Of a stretch of DNA of 64,000 nucleotides, positions 1 to 8,598 are shown in pieces. Source of the DNA: Streptomyces seoulensis (lineage in GTDB: Bacteria > Actinomycetota > Actinomycetes > Streptomycetales > Streptomycetaceae); contig NZ_AP025667.1 in NCBI RefSeq assembly GCF_022846655.1, forward strand, positions 4,501,001-4,565,000. The letters run 5' to 3'. How positions within the stretch are numbered: the first letter of the stretch is position 1; every line of letters begins with the position of its first letter. A program made the translations under genes and the position numbers. The notes beneath the pieces are model-generated. The model ran no database searches, was not told the origin of the DNA, and worked only from the letters and a program-made list of their open reading frames with translations.

Positions 1-222
1 CACCCGCATCCGGGGACGCTCGCCGCCAACGACATCGGCCGGGTGAAGATCCGTACCGCCGAGCCGCTGCCGGTCGACTCCTACGCCGACTCGCGCCGCA
101 CCGGCTCCTTCATCCTGATCGACCCGAGCGACGGCACCACCCTCACCGCGGGCATGGTCGGCGAGTCCTTCGCCGCGCCCGAGCCGGTGACGGACGCCGA
201 CGACGACGGGTGGGACTTCTGA
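1..222 (+). CDS. cysN: Sulfate adenylyltransferase subunit 1 (CysN), C-terminal end
   Basis: Open from the first base of the window and ending in TGA, giving the last 73 residues of a protein that starts outside. The visible part contains NDIGRVKIRTAEPLPVDSY and RRTGSFILIDP, typical of the C-terminal beta-barrel of the CysN GTPase, followed by an acidic tail ending DDDGWDF. With CysD, CysN makes adenosine 5'-phosphosulfate from ATP and sulfate. The next genes form a sulfonate-type ABC transporter and a CbiX-like chelatase, which fits a sulfur assimilation operon. The assignment rests on the C-terminal fragment plus this context, since the P-loop GTPase domain is out of view. Confidence 0.85.
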   Translation, partial: HPHPGTLAANDIGRVKIRTAEPLPVDSYADSRRTGSFILIDPSDGTTLTAGMVGESFAAPEPVTDADDDGWDF

Positions 223-224
223 CC

Positions 225-329
225 ATGCAACGCACCGAGGTCTTCTCGACGTTCGCCAAGGAGGGCGGCCGCATCGGCAGCGGCGCGCTCGGCTCCGGGC
301 AGGGCGGGGTCGCGCGATGTGCGCGCTGA
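225..329 (+). CDS. Possible 34-aa peptide between cysN and the ABC transporter genes
   Basis: ATG lies two bases after the cysN stop and the frame runs 34 codons, Gly/Ser/Arg-rich, ending Arg-Cys-Ala-Arg-stop. The single cysteine codon falls next to the stop and inside a perfect hairpin (319-340). That arrangement could suit a cysteine-sensing leader peptide, but one cysteine codon is few for that role. There is no independent ribosome site; translation would depend on coupling to cysN. I do not recognise a family and this may be non-coding. Confidence 0.25.
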   Translation: MQRTEVFSTFAKEGGRIGSGALGSGQGGVARCAR

Positions 330-340
330 CGTACGCGCAC
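319..340 (+). promoter_or_regulatory. Perfect 7-bp hairpin before the sulfonate ABC operon
   Basis: Arms GTGCGCG (319-325) and CGCGCAC (334-340) flank an 8-nt loop containing the stop of the putative leader peptide. There is no T-run afterwards, so it is not a classical terminator. It lies about 140 nt before the lipoprotein start and could be a processing or attenuation element. Confidence 0.3.
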
Positions 341-478
341 CGCTCGCGCGCCCTGCTCCCCCACGTGACCCCCTCCTCCCACCCGACGACGTCCCGGTTG
401 CGACGACGAAGACCCATCGACCTCCCGGCCACGGCCTGACCGCCGTGACCGCCGGGCCGACGAGAGGAAACGCCTCCC

Positions 479-1591
479 GTGCCTGCCAACAGTTCGCCGC
501 TGCCGCGCCGCGGTCTCACCGTCCTCGCCGTACTCCCCCTGCTGGCTCTCGCGGCCTGCGGTTACGGGTCCGAGGCCAAGGACGACGCCGCCAACCAGAA
601 GGTCGCCGCCGGGGCGAAGAAGATCGACGGCCTGGACTCCGTCAAGATCGGCTACTTCGGCAACCTCACCCACGCCACCGCGCTGGTCGGCCGCCAGCAA
701 GGCCTCTTCCAGAAGGAACTGGGCGCCACCAAGGCCGACTACGCCACCTTCAACGCGGGCCCCTCCGAGATCGAGGCGCTCAACTCCGGCTCCATCGACA
801 TCGGCTGGATCGGCCCCTCCCCCGCGATCAACGGCTACACCAAGTCCGGCGGCCGCAGCCTGAAGATCATCGGCGGTTCGGCGTCCGGCGGGGTGAAGCT
901 GGTCGTGAACCCGAAGAAGATCAAGTCGGTCAAGGACGTCAAGGGCAAGCGGATCGCCACGCCACAGTTGGGCAACACCCAGGACGTCGCCTTCCTCAAC
1001 TGGGCGGCGGAGCAGGGCTGGAAGGTCGACGCGCAGTCCGGCAAGGGTGACGTCACCGTGGTCCGCAGCGACAACAAGGTGACCCCGGACGCCTTCAAGG
1101 CCGGTTCCGTGGACGGCGCGTGGGTGCCGGAGCCGACCGCGTCCAAGCTGGTCGCCGAGGGCGGCAAGGTGCTGCTGGACGAGTCCGACCTGTGGCCGGA
1201 CAAGAAGTTCGTGATCACCAACGTGATCGTGTCGCAGAAGTTCCTCAAGGAGCACCCGAAGGCCGTCGAGGCGGTCCTGCGGGCCTCGGTGCGCACCAAC
1301 AAGTGGATCAAGGCCAACCCGGACGCGGCCAAGGAGTCGGCGAACAAGCAGTTGGAGGCCGACTCCGGCAAGTCGCTGCCCCCGGCCGTGCTGGACCCGG
1401 CGTGGAAGTCGATCCAGACCACCGACGACCCGCTGGCCGCGACCCTGGACACCGAGGCCGACCACGCGGTCAAGGCGGGCCTGCTGGCCAAGCCCGACCT
1501 CAAGGGGATCTACGACCTGACCCTGCTCAACAAGGTCCTCGGCGCCGAGGGCGCCCCCAAGGTCGACGCCGCCGGGCTCGGCACGAACTGA
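479..1591 (+). CDS. Aliphatic-sulfonate/taurine-type ABC transporter substrate-binding lipoprotein
   Basis: The protein has 370 residues. The GTG start is chosen because GAGAGGA stands 10 nt upstream. A lipoprotein signal peptide ends at Leu-Ala-Ala-Cys (Cys27), so the mature protein is membrane-tethered. The body has the SsuA/TauA (NMT1-like) fold signature: KIGYFGNLTHATALVGRQQG near residue 56, a GPSEIEALNSGSIDIGWIGP segment that resembles the substrate-gating region of the family, and a later DGAWVPEP segment. It would deliver organosulfur compounds (alkanesulfonates, taurine or sulfate esters) to the ATPase and permease just downstream. Position after cysN supports a sulfur substrate; the exact ligand cannot be read from sequence. 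Confidence 0.88.
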   Translation: MPANSSPLPRRGLTVLAVLPLLALAACGYGSEAKDDAANQKVAAGAKKIDGLDSVKIGYFGNLTHATALVGRQQGLFQKELGATKADYATFNAGPSEIEALNSGSIDIGWIGPSPAINGYTKSGGRSLKIIGGSASGGVKLVVNPKKIKSVKDVKGKRIATPQLGNTQDVAFLNWAAEQGWKVDAQSGKGDVTVVRSDNKVTPDAFKAGSVDGAWVPEPTASKLVAEGGKVLLDESDLWPDKKFVITNVIVSQKFLKEHPKAVEAVLRASVRTNKWIKANPDAAKESANKQLEADSGKSLPPAVLDPAWKSIQTTDDPLAATLDTEADHAVKAGLLAKPDLKGIYDLTLLNKVLGAEGAPKVDAAGLGTN

Positions 1592-1628
1592 CCGCCGCCA
1601 ACCGATGAGTCCCCAGGAGGTGACGACC

Positions 1629-2408
1629 ATGGCCACCACTCTCACCGAGGCCGGCCCGGCGGTCGAGTACGCCGCCCGCCTCGACCACGTCTCGAAGGCG
1701 TTCCCGGCTCCGGGCGGGCAGCAGCTCGTGCTGGACGACATCAGCCTCGATGTCGCGCCCGGCGAGTTCGTCACCCTCCTGGGGGCCTCGGGCTGCGGCA
1801 AGTCGACCCTGCTGAACCTGGTGGCGGGGCTGGACCGGCCGAGCGCCGGGTCCATCGACACCGACGGCCGCCCGGCCCTGATGTTCCAGGAGCACGCCCT
1901 CTTCCCGTGGCTGACCGCGGGCAAGAACATCGAACTCGCCCTGCGCCTGCGCGGCGTGCCCAAGGCCGACCGCCGCGACAAGGCCGAGTCGCTGCTCGAA
2001 CTGGTCCGGCTGAAGGGCGCGTACGGCAAGCGGGTGCACGAACTGTCCGGCGGTATGCGGCAGCGCGTCGCACTCGCCCGCGCGCTGGCGCAGGAGAGCG
2101 GCCTGCTGCTGATGGACGAGCCGTTCGCGGCGCTGGACGCCATCACGCGGGACGTGCTGCACGACGAGCTGACCCGCGTCTGGGCGGAGACCGGGCTGTC
2201 CGTGCTCTTCGTGACGCACAACGTGCGCGAGGCGGTACGGCTGGCCCAGCGGGTCGTGCTGCTGTCCTCCCGGCCGGGCAAGGTGGCGCACGAGTGGACC
2301 GTGGACATCCCCCAGCCGCGCCGCATCGAGGACGCCCCCGTGGCGGAACTGTCCCTGGAGATCACCGAGGCGCTGCGAGGGGAGATCCGCCGCCATGGCC
2401 AGCACTGA
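1629..2408 (+). CDS. Sulfonate-type ABC transporter ATP-binding protein (SsuB-like)
   Basis: The 259-aa ATPase starts at the ATG preceded by a strong AGGAGGTGA six bases away; an in-frame ATG at 1605 has no such site. Walker A is GASGCGKST (residues 52-60), the ABC signature LSGGMRQ (139-145), Walker B LLLMDEP (159-165), followed by the D-loop Ala-Ala-Leu-Asp and the switch His in FVTHN. The short Q-loop region (MFQEHALFPWLT) is typical of nitrate/sulfonate/taurine importers. It lies between the binding lipoprotein and the permease, whose ATG overlaps its last 14 nt, so translation of the two is probably coupled. Confidence 0.92.
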   Translation: MATTLTEAGPAVEYAARLDHVSKAFPAPGGQQLVLDDISLDVAPGEFVTLLGASGCGKSTLLNLVAGLDRPSAGSIDTDGRPALMFQEHALFPWLTAGKNIELALRLRGVPKADRRDKAESLLELVRLKGAYGKRVHELSGGMRQRVALARALAQESGLLLMDEPFAALDAITRDVLHDELTRVWAETGLSVLFVTHNVREAVRLAQRVVLLSSRPGKVAHEWTVDIPQPRRIEDAPVAELSLEITEALRGEIRRHGQH

Positions 2409-3279
2409 CACGAAACCGGCCGCCGACACGGGGAGCGTGGAGGCGGGCCTCGACGCCCTGGAGACGCGGCACGGCACACGGGCGCCGCTGAAGCAGACCC
2501 TGGTCACGAAGGTCGTGCCGCCGCTCACCGCGGTCCTGGTGGTGCTGCTGGTCTGGCAGGCCCTGGTGTCCTTCGGGGTCGTCTCCGACCCCACCAAGCT
2601 GCCCGCGCCGAGGGCGGTGTGGGAGGCGGTCCAGCGGGACTGGCTGGAGGGCAAGCTCCTCGGTTACATCTGGACCAGCGTCTCGCGCGGTCTGCTCGGC
2701 TTCGGGCTCGCGCTGCTGATCGGCACCCCGCTGGGGTTGCTGGTGGCGCGGGTGAGGTTCGTCCGCGCGGCCATCGGTCCGATCCTCTCCGGGCTCCAGT
2801 CGCTGCCCTCGGTGGCGTGGGTGCCCCCGGCGGTGATCTGGCTGGGCCTGAACAACTCGATGATGTACGCGGTGATCCTGCTCGGCGCGGTGCCCTCCAT
2901 CGCCAACGGCCTGGTGTCCGGCATCGACCAGGTGCCCCCGCTGTACCTGCGGGCGGGCCGCACCATGGGCGCCGGCGGGCTGCGCGGGGTCTGGCACATC
3001 ACGCTGCCCGCCGCGCTGCCCGGCTACGTGGCCGGGATGAAGCAGGGCTGGGCGTTCGCCTGGCGCTCGCTGATGGCGGCGGAGATCATCGCGTCCTTCC
3101 CCGATCTGGGCGTCGGCCTCGGCCAGTTGCTGGAGAACGGCCGCAACGCGCTCGACATGGCGATGGTGTTCGAGGCCATCCTGCTGATCCTGTTCGTCGG
3201 CATCGCGGTCGACCTGCTGATCTTCAGTCCGCTGGAGCGGTGGGTGCTGCGCAGCCGGGGCCTGCTGGTGAAGAGCTGA
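2395..3279 (+). CDS. Sulfonate-type ABC transporter permease (SsuC-like)
   Basis: This is a 294-aa membrane protein with a cytoplasmic N-terminal extension of about 40 residues, then about six hydrophobic segments. The binding-protein-dependent transport (EAA) loop is visible around GAGGLRGVWHITLPAALPG, the coupling helix that docks on the ATPase. The family is the SsuC/TauC/NrtB type. The start overlaps the ATPase stop by 14 nt, and the CbiX-like gene follows after 6 nt, so the whole set looks like one transcript with cysN upstream. Confidence 0.92.
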   Translation: MASTDTKPAADTGSVEAGLDALETRHGTRAPLKQTLVTKVVPPLTAVLVVLLVWQALVSFGVVSDPTKLPAPRAVWEAVQRDWLEGKLLGYIWTSVSRGLLGFGLALLIGTPLGLLVARVRFVRAAIGPILSGLQSLPSVAWVPPAVIWLGLNNSMMYAVILLGAVPSIANGLVSGIDQVPPLYLRAGRTMGAGGLRGVWHITLPAALPGYVAGMKQGWAFAWRSLMAAEIIASFPDLGVGLGQLLENGRNALDMAMVFEAILLILFVGIAVDLLIFSPLERWVLRSRGLLVKS

Positions 3280-3285
3280 AATCCC

Positions 3286-4026
3286 ATGCACCACAAACCC
3301 GTTCTCCTCGTCGTCGCCCACGGCAGCCGGGATCCCCGGCATGCCGCGACCGTGCACGCCCTGGTGGCGCGGGTCCGGTCGATGCGGCCGGACCTCAGAG
3401 TGGTGACCGGCTTCCTCGACTTCAACGTGCCCTCGGTGCGCGGGGTGCTTCAGTCACTGGCGGCCGACGGGGTGCGGGAGGTGGTGGCGCAGCCGCTGCT
3501 GCTGACCCGCGCCTTCCACGCCAAGGCCGACATCCCGGCCGTGCTGCGGGAGGCCCCGCGCGGGATGCGCATCCGGCAGGCGGAGGTGCTCGGCCCCTCG
3601 CCGCTGCTGGTGTCGGCGCTGGAGCGGCGCCTGTACGAGGCGGGGCTCGACCCCGCCGACAAGTCCTCGACCGGGGTCGTGCTGGCCTCGGCGGGGTCCT
3701 CCGACCCGGAGGCGATCGCGGTGATCGCCGACATCGCGCGGGAGTGGTGGCGTACCGGTTGGTGCGCCGTGCGACCCGCGTTCGCCTCCGCCTCGCTCCC
3801 GCGCACCGAGGACGCCGTCCGGGAGCTGCGGGCGCGAGGATGCGAGCGGGTGGCCGTCGCGCCCTATGTGCTGGCGCCGGGCTTCCTGCCGGACCGGATC
3901 GCGCGGGGCGCGGCCGGCGCGGACGTCCTCGCCGGTGTGCTGGGCCCGGCGCCGGAGGTGGCGCGGGTGCTGCTCGACCGGTACTCCGAGGCGCTGCGGT
4001 CGGTCCCGGTGGCCGTGGGCGCCTGA
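3286..4026 (+). CDS. CbiX/SirB-like chelatase (sirohydrochlorin ferrochelatase family)
   Basis: The protein has 246 residues and two CbiX-like halves. The N-terminal hallmark VVAHGSRDPRHA supplies metal-binding His12; a second conserved histidine sits in LLTRAFHAKADIP. Family members insert Fe2+ or Co2+ into sirohydrochlorin. Beside sulfur assimilation genes the likely product is siroheme, the cofactor of sulfite reductase. It starts 6 nt after the permease stop, so it is the last gene of the cys/ABC operon. The metal used cannot be deduced from the sequence. Confidence 0.85.
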   Translation: MHHKPVLLVVAHGSRDPRHAATVHALVARVRSMRPDLRVVTGFLDFNVPSVRGVLQSLAADGVREVVAQPLLLTRAFHAKADIPAVLREAPRGMRIRQAEVLGPSPLLVSALERRLYEAGLDPADKSSTGVVLASAGSSDPEAIAVIADIAREWWRTGWCAVRPAFASASLPRTEDAVRELRARGCERVAVAPYVLAPGFLPDRIARGAAGADVLAGVLGPAPEVARVLLDRYSEALRSVPVAVGA

Positions 4027-4041
4027 GCGTCTGAGCGTGTT

Positions 4042-4344
4042 CTAGAGGTTGAGCGCGGTGGTCAGGCGCCGGGTGTATTCGAGGGTGCCGGTGCCCGCCG
4101 CGGCGCCGATGCAGAGGTCGTCGAGCTGGTGGCGGATGCGCCCGCGGTTGGGCGGGAAGCCGTCGTCGGCGGCGAGGGCCAGCTCGGCCTGGATGACCTC
4201 GCCGTGGGCGAGGAGCACCGGGTACTCCGCGTGCAGCGCGGCGACGAGCCCGTCGGCGAGCTGGATCAGGGTCTCCAGGTCGGTACCGTCGCCGCCGGGT
4301 ACCGGGCGGCCGGAGGTGCTGCCGGGGTGGTTGTACGCGTTCAC
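4042..4344 (-). CDS. Hypothetical protein, about 100 aa
   Basis: Coding character is supported by strong GC3 bias and conserved-looking hydrophobic spacing (DLETLIQLADGLVAALHAEY, LDDLCIGAAAGTGTLEYTRR), which suggests a small alpha-helical protein. The GTG at 4344 is preferred over the in-frame GTG at 4359 because GGAG/GAGG sits about 9-14 nt before 4344 but overlaps 4359. No signal peptide, membrane segment or catalytic motif is visible and I do not recognise the family. It is convergent with the chelatase gene, with 15 nt between stops. Confidence 0.6.
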   Translation of the reverse strand: MNAYNHPGSTSGRPVPGGDGTDLETLIQLADGLVAALHAEYPVLLAHGEVIQAELALAADDGFPPNRGRIRHQLDDLCIGAAAGTGTLEYTRRLTTALNL

Positions 4345-4520
4345 GTCGTGTGTCCTCACTCCTGATCCGGGGGCCTTACGGGGGCCGGGCTGCGGCGAGG
4401 GGAGCGTGCCGGGTCGGCTCGGACCGCGACGTTACCCACCGAGCGGCCGACGGCACCAGCAATCAACCCTTTGGAGTGAACGGGGGTTGACTTTCCCCGG
4501 TTGTCCGGTAGAGGGCGCCG

Positions 4521-5066
4521 TCAGCCGGTCAGCTCCACCAGTCTGCGCACGGTGTTCCAGTTGCGGGTGGTGGCGACCAGGCCCCCGGTGACGCGCGGGC
4601 GGGCCAGTTCCTCGCCGAGCTTGGAGCGGCCGAGCCCGTCGGGGGCGTACAGGTACAGACAGCGGTCGCCGAGGCGGAACTCCTCGGGGAGGCGGGCGGC
4701 GGTGTCGATCCCGGCGAAGCGCTCGGCGTCCACCGGGGCGGAGAAGTAGGTGACGTGCAACTGCTTCGCCTCCAGTTCGGCGGCGGGGAACGGGCAGGCG
4801 TCGGCGACCGCCGTCAGATAGGCGTGGTCGCGCACGATCACGTCGACCGGGAAGCCGAACCGCTTCTCGATGGCCGCGCTCAACTCCCCGGCGAGGATGC
4901 CCTCATCACCCTGGGAGGCCGTGAACACGGCCTGGCCGCTCTGGAGGTGGGTGCGCACGTCGTCATGTCCGAGGCCCGTCAGCAGGGTTCGCAGATCGGC
5001 CATCGGGAGCTTCTTGCTGCCGCCCACGTTGATCCCGCGCAGCAGCGCCGCGTACGTCGTCGTCAT
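4521..5066 (-). CDS. DUF1697 family protein
   Basis: This is a 181-aa protein with the full DUF1697 signature near the N terminus: YAALLRGINVGGSKKLPMADLR, then HDDVRTHLQSGQAVF. DUF1697 proteins are widespread, soluble and of unknown function. ATG 5066 is used; a GTG two codons earlier (5072) is equally possible because neither has a clear ribosome site. The 15-bp inverted repeat just upstream (5081-5119) separates it from the glycosyltransferase gene, so it is probably transcribed on its own. Confidence 0.85.
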   Translation of the reverse strand: MTTTYAALLRGINVGGSKKLPMADLRTLLTGLGHDDVRTHLQSGQAVFTASQGDEGILAGELSAAIEKRFGFPVDVIVRDHAYLTAVADACPFPAAELEAKQLHVTYFSAPVDAERFAGIDTAARLPEEFRLGDRCLYLYAPDGLGRSKLGEELARPRVTGGLVATTRNWNTVRRLVELTG

Positions 5067-5080
5067 CCGCACACGATAGA

Positions 5081-5119
5081 ACGGCCGTCGTGCCCCGTGG
5101 GGGCGGGCACGACGGCCGT
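5081..5119 (-). terminator. Perfect 15-bp inverted repeat, likely terminator of the glycosyltransferase gene
   Basis: Arms ACGGCCGTCGTGCCC (5081-5095) and GGGCACGACGGCCGT (5105-5119) flank a 9-nt loop. It lies 105 nt after the glycosyltransferase stop and 15 nt before the DUF1697 start. There is no T-tract, which is common for Streptomyces terminators. A role in the DUF1697 5' leader is possible. Confidence 0.6.
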
Positions 5120-5223
5120 ACTGGACGGTACGCCCGTCGCGGGAGACTCTTGCGGATCCAGCGGGTGCGGATCAACTCCTCCACGATCTTGTGACTGGTT
5201 CGACAACGTTTCTCCACCGGAGT

Positions 5224-6426
5224 TCAGCGTCCGGGCAGCTCCGCCTCGATCAGGTCGGCGGCGCGCGTCGTGCCCCCTTCCTCCGCCATCCCGGCCTGGA
5301 CCTCCTTCAGCCGGCGGGCCACCTCGGGGTCGTCGACCAGCGCGAGGGCGGTCTCGCGGAGGCGGTCGGCGGTGGCCTCCTCGGTGGCCAGGGTCCGGGC
5401 CACGCCGATCGCCCGGAGCATGTCGGCGTTGCCGAACTGGTCGACGGCCTGGGGGACGGCGATCATCGGGGTGGCGGTGGCCAGCCCCTCCTGGCTGCCG
5501 CCCGCACCCGCGTGGGTGACGAACAGGTCGGCCTGTCGCAGTACGGCCAACTGCGGTACCCAGGAATGGACTTCGACGTTGTCGGGCAGGTCGCCGAGTT
5601 CCGCCGGGTCCGTATGGCGCCCGATCTGGAGGACGAGGTGCCAGCCGGGCAGGTCACCGAAGGCGCGCACGCACTCGGCGTAGAAGGCGGGCTGCTTGGT
5701 GAAGGCCGAGCCGAGGGAGACGAGGACCACCTTCTCGGCGTCGTCCGGCCGCCGCCAGTCGCCCTGGTCGGCACGGTCGCCCTGGCAGGCGCCGACGAAG
5801 CTGTGGACGCGCTCGTCGACCCGGTCGGCGTTCGGCTGGAGCGCCTTGGGGATGAGGACCAGGGAGCGGGCGGGGCGGCCGGCGAACGGGTCCGGGTGCT
5901 GGGTGATGCCGTTCTCCGCGAGCCATCCCGCGAACCGGGCGTAATAGGCCCGGCCGCGCTCGGTCTTCAGGGGCTCCTCCCACATGGGCTCCCCCACCTC
6001 CTCCTCGTAGCCCTCCCAGGCGACCAGGTTCGGGGAGAGGGAGACGGCGGGCACGCCCCAGCGGTGGGCCAGGACGCGGGCGGGGTAGGAGGCGATGTCG
6101 TGCAGGACCAGGTCGGGTTCGTCGCCCTCGTACGCCTCGACGAGCTGGGGCAGCGCCTGGATCGCGTCGGCGAGGAAGGGCTCGACGTTGTCCAGCAGCG
6201 TGGTGCCCCAGGCCGAGGGATCGGCCTCGGGACCGGGCAGGGTGGAGGTGTAGGGCACGGGTACGGCGCCCGTGGCGGCGACCTTCTCGGCGAAGACCGG
6301 CGGGACGGCGTACGTGACCCGGTGGCCGCGTCGGACGAGTTCCCTGATCACCTCCAGGCTGGGGTTCACATGGCCGTGCTGGGCGATGGAGAACATGGCG
6401 ATGTGGGCGGGGCTCGGAGGTGTCAT
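5224..6426 (-). CDS. MGT-family (GT1) glycosyltransferase
   Basis: The protein has 400 residues, the usual length for macrolide-type GT-B glycosyltransferases (OleD, MgtA). The N terminus carries [19 protein letters not shown] with the catalytic His19. The C-terminal nucleotide-sugar site shows [27 protein letters not shown] and [12 protein letters not shown]. Such enzymes transfer glucose or other sugars from UDP-sugar to macrolides, flavonoids and other lipophilic acceptors and are often self-protection or detoxification enzymes. It follows the sugar transporter genes on the same strand, 58 nt after the binding-protein stop. Acceptor unknown. Confidence 0.9.
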   Translation of the reverse strand: MTPPSPAHIAMFSIAQHGHVNPSLEVIRELVRRGHRVTYAVPPVFAEKVAATGAVPVPYTSTLPGPEADPSAWGTTLLDNVEPFLADAIQALPQLVEAYEGDEPDLVLHDIASYPARVLAHRWGVPAVSLSPNLVAWEGYEEEVGEPMWEEPLKTERGRAYYARFAGWLAENGITQHPDPFAGRPARSLVLIPKALQPNADRVDERVHSFVGACQGDRADQGDWRRPDDAEKVVLVSLGSAFTKQPAFYAECVRAFGDLPGWHLVLQIGRHTDPAELGDLPDNVEVHSWVPQLAVLRQADLFVTHAGAGGSQEGLATATPMIAVPQAVDQFGNADMLRAIGVARTLATEEATADRLRETALALVDDPEVARRLKEVQAGMAEEGGTTRAADLIEAELPGR

Positions 6427-6484
6427 GGTCCCGAGGCTAGGTGCTGCCGGGCGGCCCGCTCGAACGAATTTCTCCGGCGCCCGG

Positions 6485-7765
6485 TCAGCGCTGGTAGCGG
6501 GCCAGGACCAGGTTGCCGTCCTCCTCCAGCCGCTTGCGCAGTTCGCCGAGGCCGATGGCGCCGCTGTAGTACTCCTGGTAGGCCGGGGTGGCGATCTTGT
6601 CCTTCCATTCCGGGTAGCCGCGCACCGACTGGGCGGGCGCCGGGCGGAGGTGGCCGGCCAGGGCGGTGCCGGTGGCCCAGCCGTGCTCGGCGGTGTGCAG
6701 GGCCGGATCGGCGAGGGCCTGGGTGCCGGTGGGCAGCATCCAGTCGCCGAGGGCGAGGCGGACCATGTTCTTCGGCCGCAGCAGGAAGTCGATGAACGCG
6801 GCGGCCTCCTTCTTGTGCGTGCAGTCCTCGGCGATCGAGAGGGTCTGCGGGCTGACGCCCTGGGTGAGCCCGTCGGCGCCGGCCGGGGCGGGCAGCACCT
6901 GCCACTCGAAGCCCTTCGGGGCCTGCTGCTCGATCTGCTGGCGGTAGGAGAAGCCCAGCGGGACCATCGCGTACCGGCCGCCGAAGAAGCCGGGCAGCGT
7001 GTCCGAGCCGCCGCTGCCGAGCGTCGAGGCGGGCGCGCTGCGGTCGCGGGCGACCTGGTCGTGCACGGTGCGCGGTACGACGGCGTCACCGGCCCCGAAG
7101 CGTACGGTCACCTTGCCGTCGCTCCCCCGCTCGAAGAGCGTGCCGCCCGCCGAGAGCCCGAGGTTGAGGGTGACGGAGACGGGCTCCTTCAGCGGCCAGG
7201 CGACCCCGTACCTGCCCTCGCCGCTGAGCTGCGCGGTGATCCTGCGGAACTCGTCCCAGCTCCAGGGGTGCCCGGGCGTCGGGATGCGCACCCTGGCCTT
7301 GCGCAGCCAGGCGGAGTTGGCGACGAGCACGCGGGGTTCCTGGAGGAAGGGCACGCCGTAGACGCCCTTGCCGAAGGTGGTGGCCTGCCAACTGCGCTGC
7401 GGGATGTCGGACTTGAGCCGCTCCGGCAGCAGGCCGCTCAGGTCGGCGAGGTCACCGCCGTAGGCGAAGTCGGCGAGGTCGTCGGAGGCGTCGTGGATGA
7501 CGTCGGGCGCCTCGCCGCCCTCGAAGGAGGTGAGCAACTGGTCGTGCACACCGTCCCAGTTGCCCTGGACGTACTCGACCTTGACGTCCTCGTGGGCGGC
7601 GTTCCACTCCCGCACCAGTTCCTTGTTGGCCGCGACGGACTCCTGCTGCCAGGCGAGGGACTGGAAGCGCAGGGTGATCCGGCCGTCGTCACGGGTGCCG
7701 CCCGTGGAGCAGCCCGCGAGGAGCAGCAGCAGGGCGGCGACCGCCGTGGTGATCCGTGTCCGCAT
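6485..7765 (-). CDS. Sugar ABC transporter substrate-binding lipoprotein
   Basis: This is a 426-aa extracellular family-1 solute-binding protein. The signal peptide ends in the lipobox Leu-Leu-Ala-Gly-Cys (Cys19), so the protein is anchored outside the membrane. Body motifs include [18 protein letters not shown], the ligand-cleft region WSWDEFRRI, and [12 protein letters not shown] near the end. The stop of the preceding permease overlaps its ATG by one base (TGATG), giving tight coupling. It is the third gene of a permease-permease-binding protein operon. An oligosaccharide substrate is likely by family; nothing specifies which. Confidence 0.9.
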   Translation of the reverse strand: MRTRITTAVAALLLLLAGCSTGGTRDDGRITLRFQSLAWQQESVAANKELVREWNAAHEDVKVEYVQGNWDGVHDQLLTSFEGGEAPDVIHDASDDLADFAYGGDLADLSGLLPERLKSDIPQRSWQATTFGKGVYGVPFLQEPRVLVANSAWLRKARVRIPTPGHPWSWDEFRRITAQLSGEGRYGVAWPLKEPVSVTLNLGLSAGGTLFERGSDGKVTVRFGAGDAVVPRTVHDQVARDRSAPASTLGSGGSDTLPGFFGGRYAMVPLGFSYRQQIEQQAPKGFEWQVLPAPAGADGLTQGVSPQTLSIAEDCTHKKEAAAFIDFLLRPKNMVRLALGDWMLPTGTQALADPALHTAEHGWATGTALAGHLRPAPAQSVRGYPEWKDKIATPAYQEYYSGAIGLGELRKRLEEDGNLVLARYQR

Positions 7766-8598
7766 CAGCTCTTCACCGCTCCGGCGATCAGGCCCTGGGT
7801 GATCCGCCGCTGGAGAAGGGCGAACACCACGAGGGAGGGCAGGGTGGCGAGGAACGCGGCCGCGGCCAGCGGGCCGAGGTCGGCGACGCCCTCCGCGCCG
7901 ATGAAATGGGTGAGGACGACCGGCAGGGTCTGGTTGCCGGGGCTCTTGAGCAGCACGAGCGCGAAGAAGAACTCGTTCCACGCCGTGACGAACGCGAACA
8001 GCGCCGTCGCCGCGATGCCCGGCGCGAGCAGCGGCGCCGTCACCGACACGAGGGTCCGCACCCTGCCCGCCCCGTCGACGGCGGCCGCCTCCTCCAGCTC
8101 GGCCGGGACCGCCCGGACGTAGCCGACGAGCATCCACAGCGCGAACGGCAGCGACCACACCACGTAGACCAGGGTCAGCCCGGCCAGGGAGTCGATCAGC
8201 CGCAGCCGCTTCAGCACCAGGAACAGCGGGATGATGATCAGGACGAACGGGAACGCCTGGCTGACCACGACCCAGCCGCTCGCCGCCCGCGCGAGCCGGG
8301 TGCGGTGCCGGGCCATGACGTACGCCATCGGGGTGGCGACGAGTACGGCCACGACGGCCGCGCCGAGCGCCGCCAGCAGGGAGTTGAGGGCGGCGTGCAG
8401 CAGGGGCTGCTCCTCGAAGGCCTGCCGGAAGTTGGCGAGGGTGGGGTGGCGCGGTATCCAGGTGGGGTGGAGGCTGCCGAGTTCACGCGGGGGCTTGAAC
8501 GCGGTGGACAGCAGCCACAGGAACGGGAACGCCAGGAAGATCAGGTAGGCCAGCAGGGCGGCGTACTGCCCCGCGCGGGCCGCGGGCCGGGTCCTCAC
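7765..8598 (-). CDS. Sugar ABC transporter permease (MalG/CUT1 type)
   Basis: The protein has 277 residues and six hydrophobic segments. The GTG start overlaps the preceding permease stop as GTGA, which fixes it. The EAA loop reads ELEEAAAVDGAGRVRTLVSV, the docking site for the ATPase. It forms a heterodimer with the neighbouring permease. No ATP-binding gene is present in this operon; in Streptomyces such CUT1 systems commonly share the ATPase MsiK encoded elsewhere, which I infer here. Confidence 0.92.
   Translation of the reverse strand: MRTRPAARAGQYAALLAYLIFLAFPFLWLLSTAFKPPRELGSLHPTWIPRHPTLANFRQAFEEQPLLHAALNSLLAALGAAVVAVLVATPMAYVMARHRTRLARAASGWVVVSQAFPFVLIIIPLFLVLKRLRLIDSLAGLTLVYVVWSLPFALWMLVGYVRAVPAELEEAAAVDGAGRVRTLVSVTAPLLAPGIAATALFAFVTAWNEFFFALVLLKSPGNQTLPVVLTHFIGAEGVADLGPLAAAAFLATLPSLVVFALLQRRITQGLIAGAVKS

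Noticed and set aside
4963-5217. An 84-codon minus-strand frame between the glycosyltransferase and DUF1697 genes
   Set aside because: Its first codons have poor GC3, it overlaps the DUF1697 start by about 100 nt and covers the 15-bp terminator repeat.
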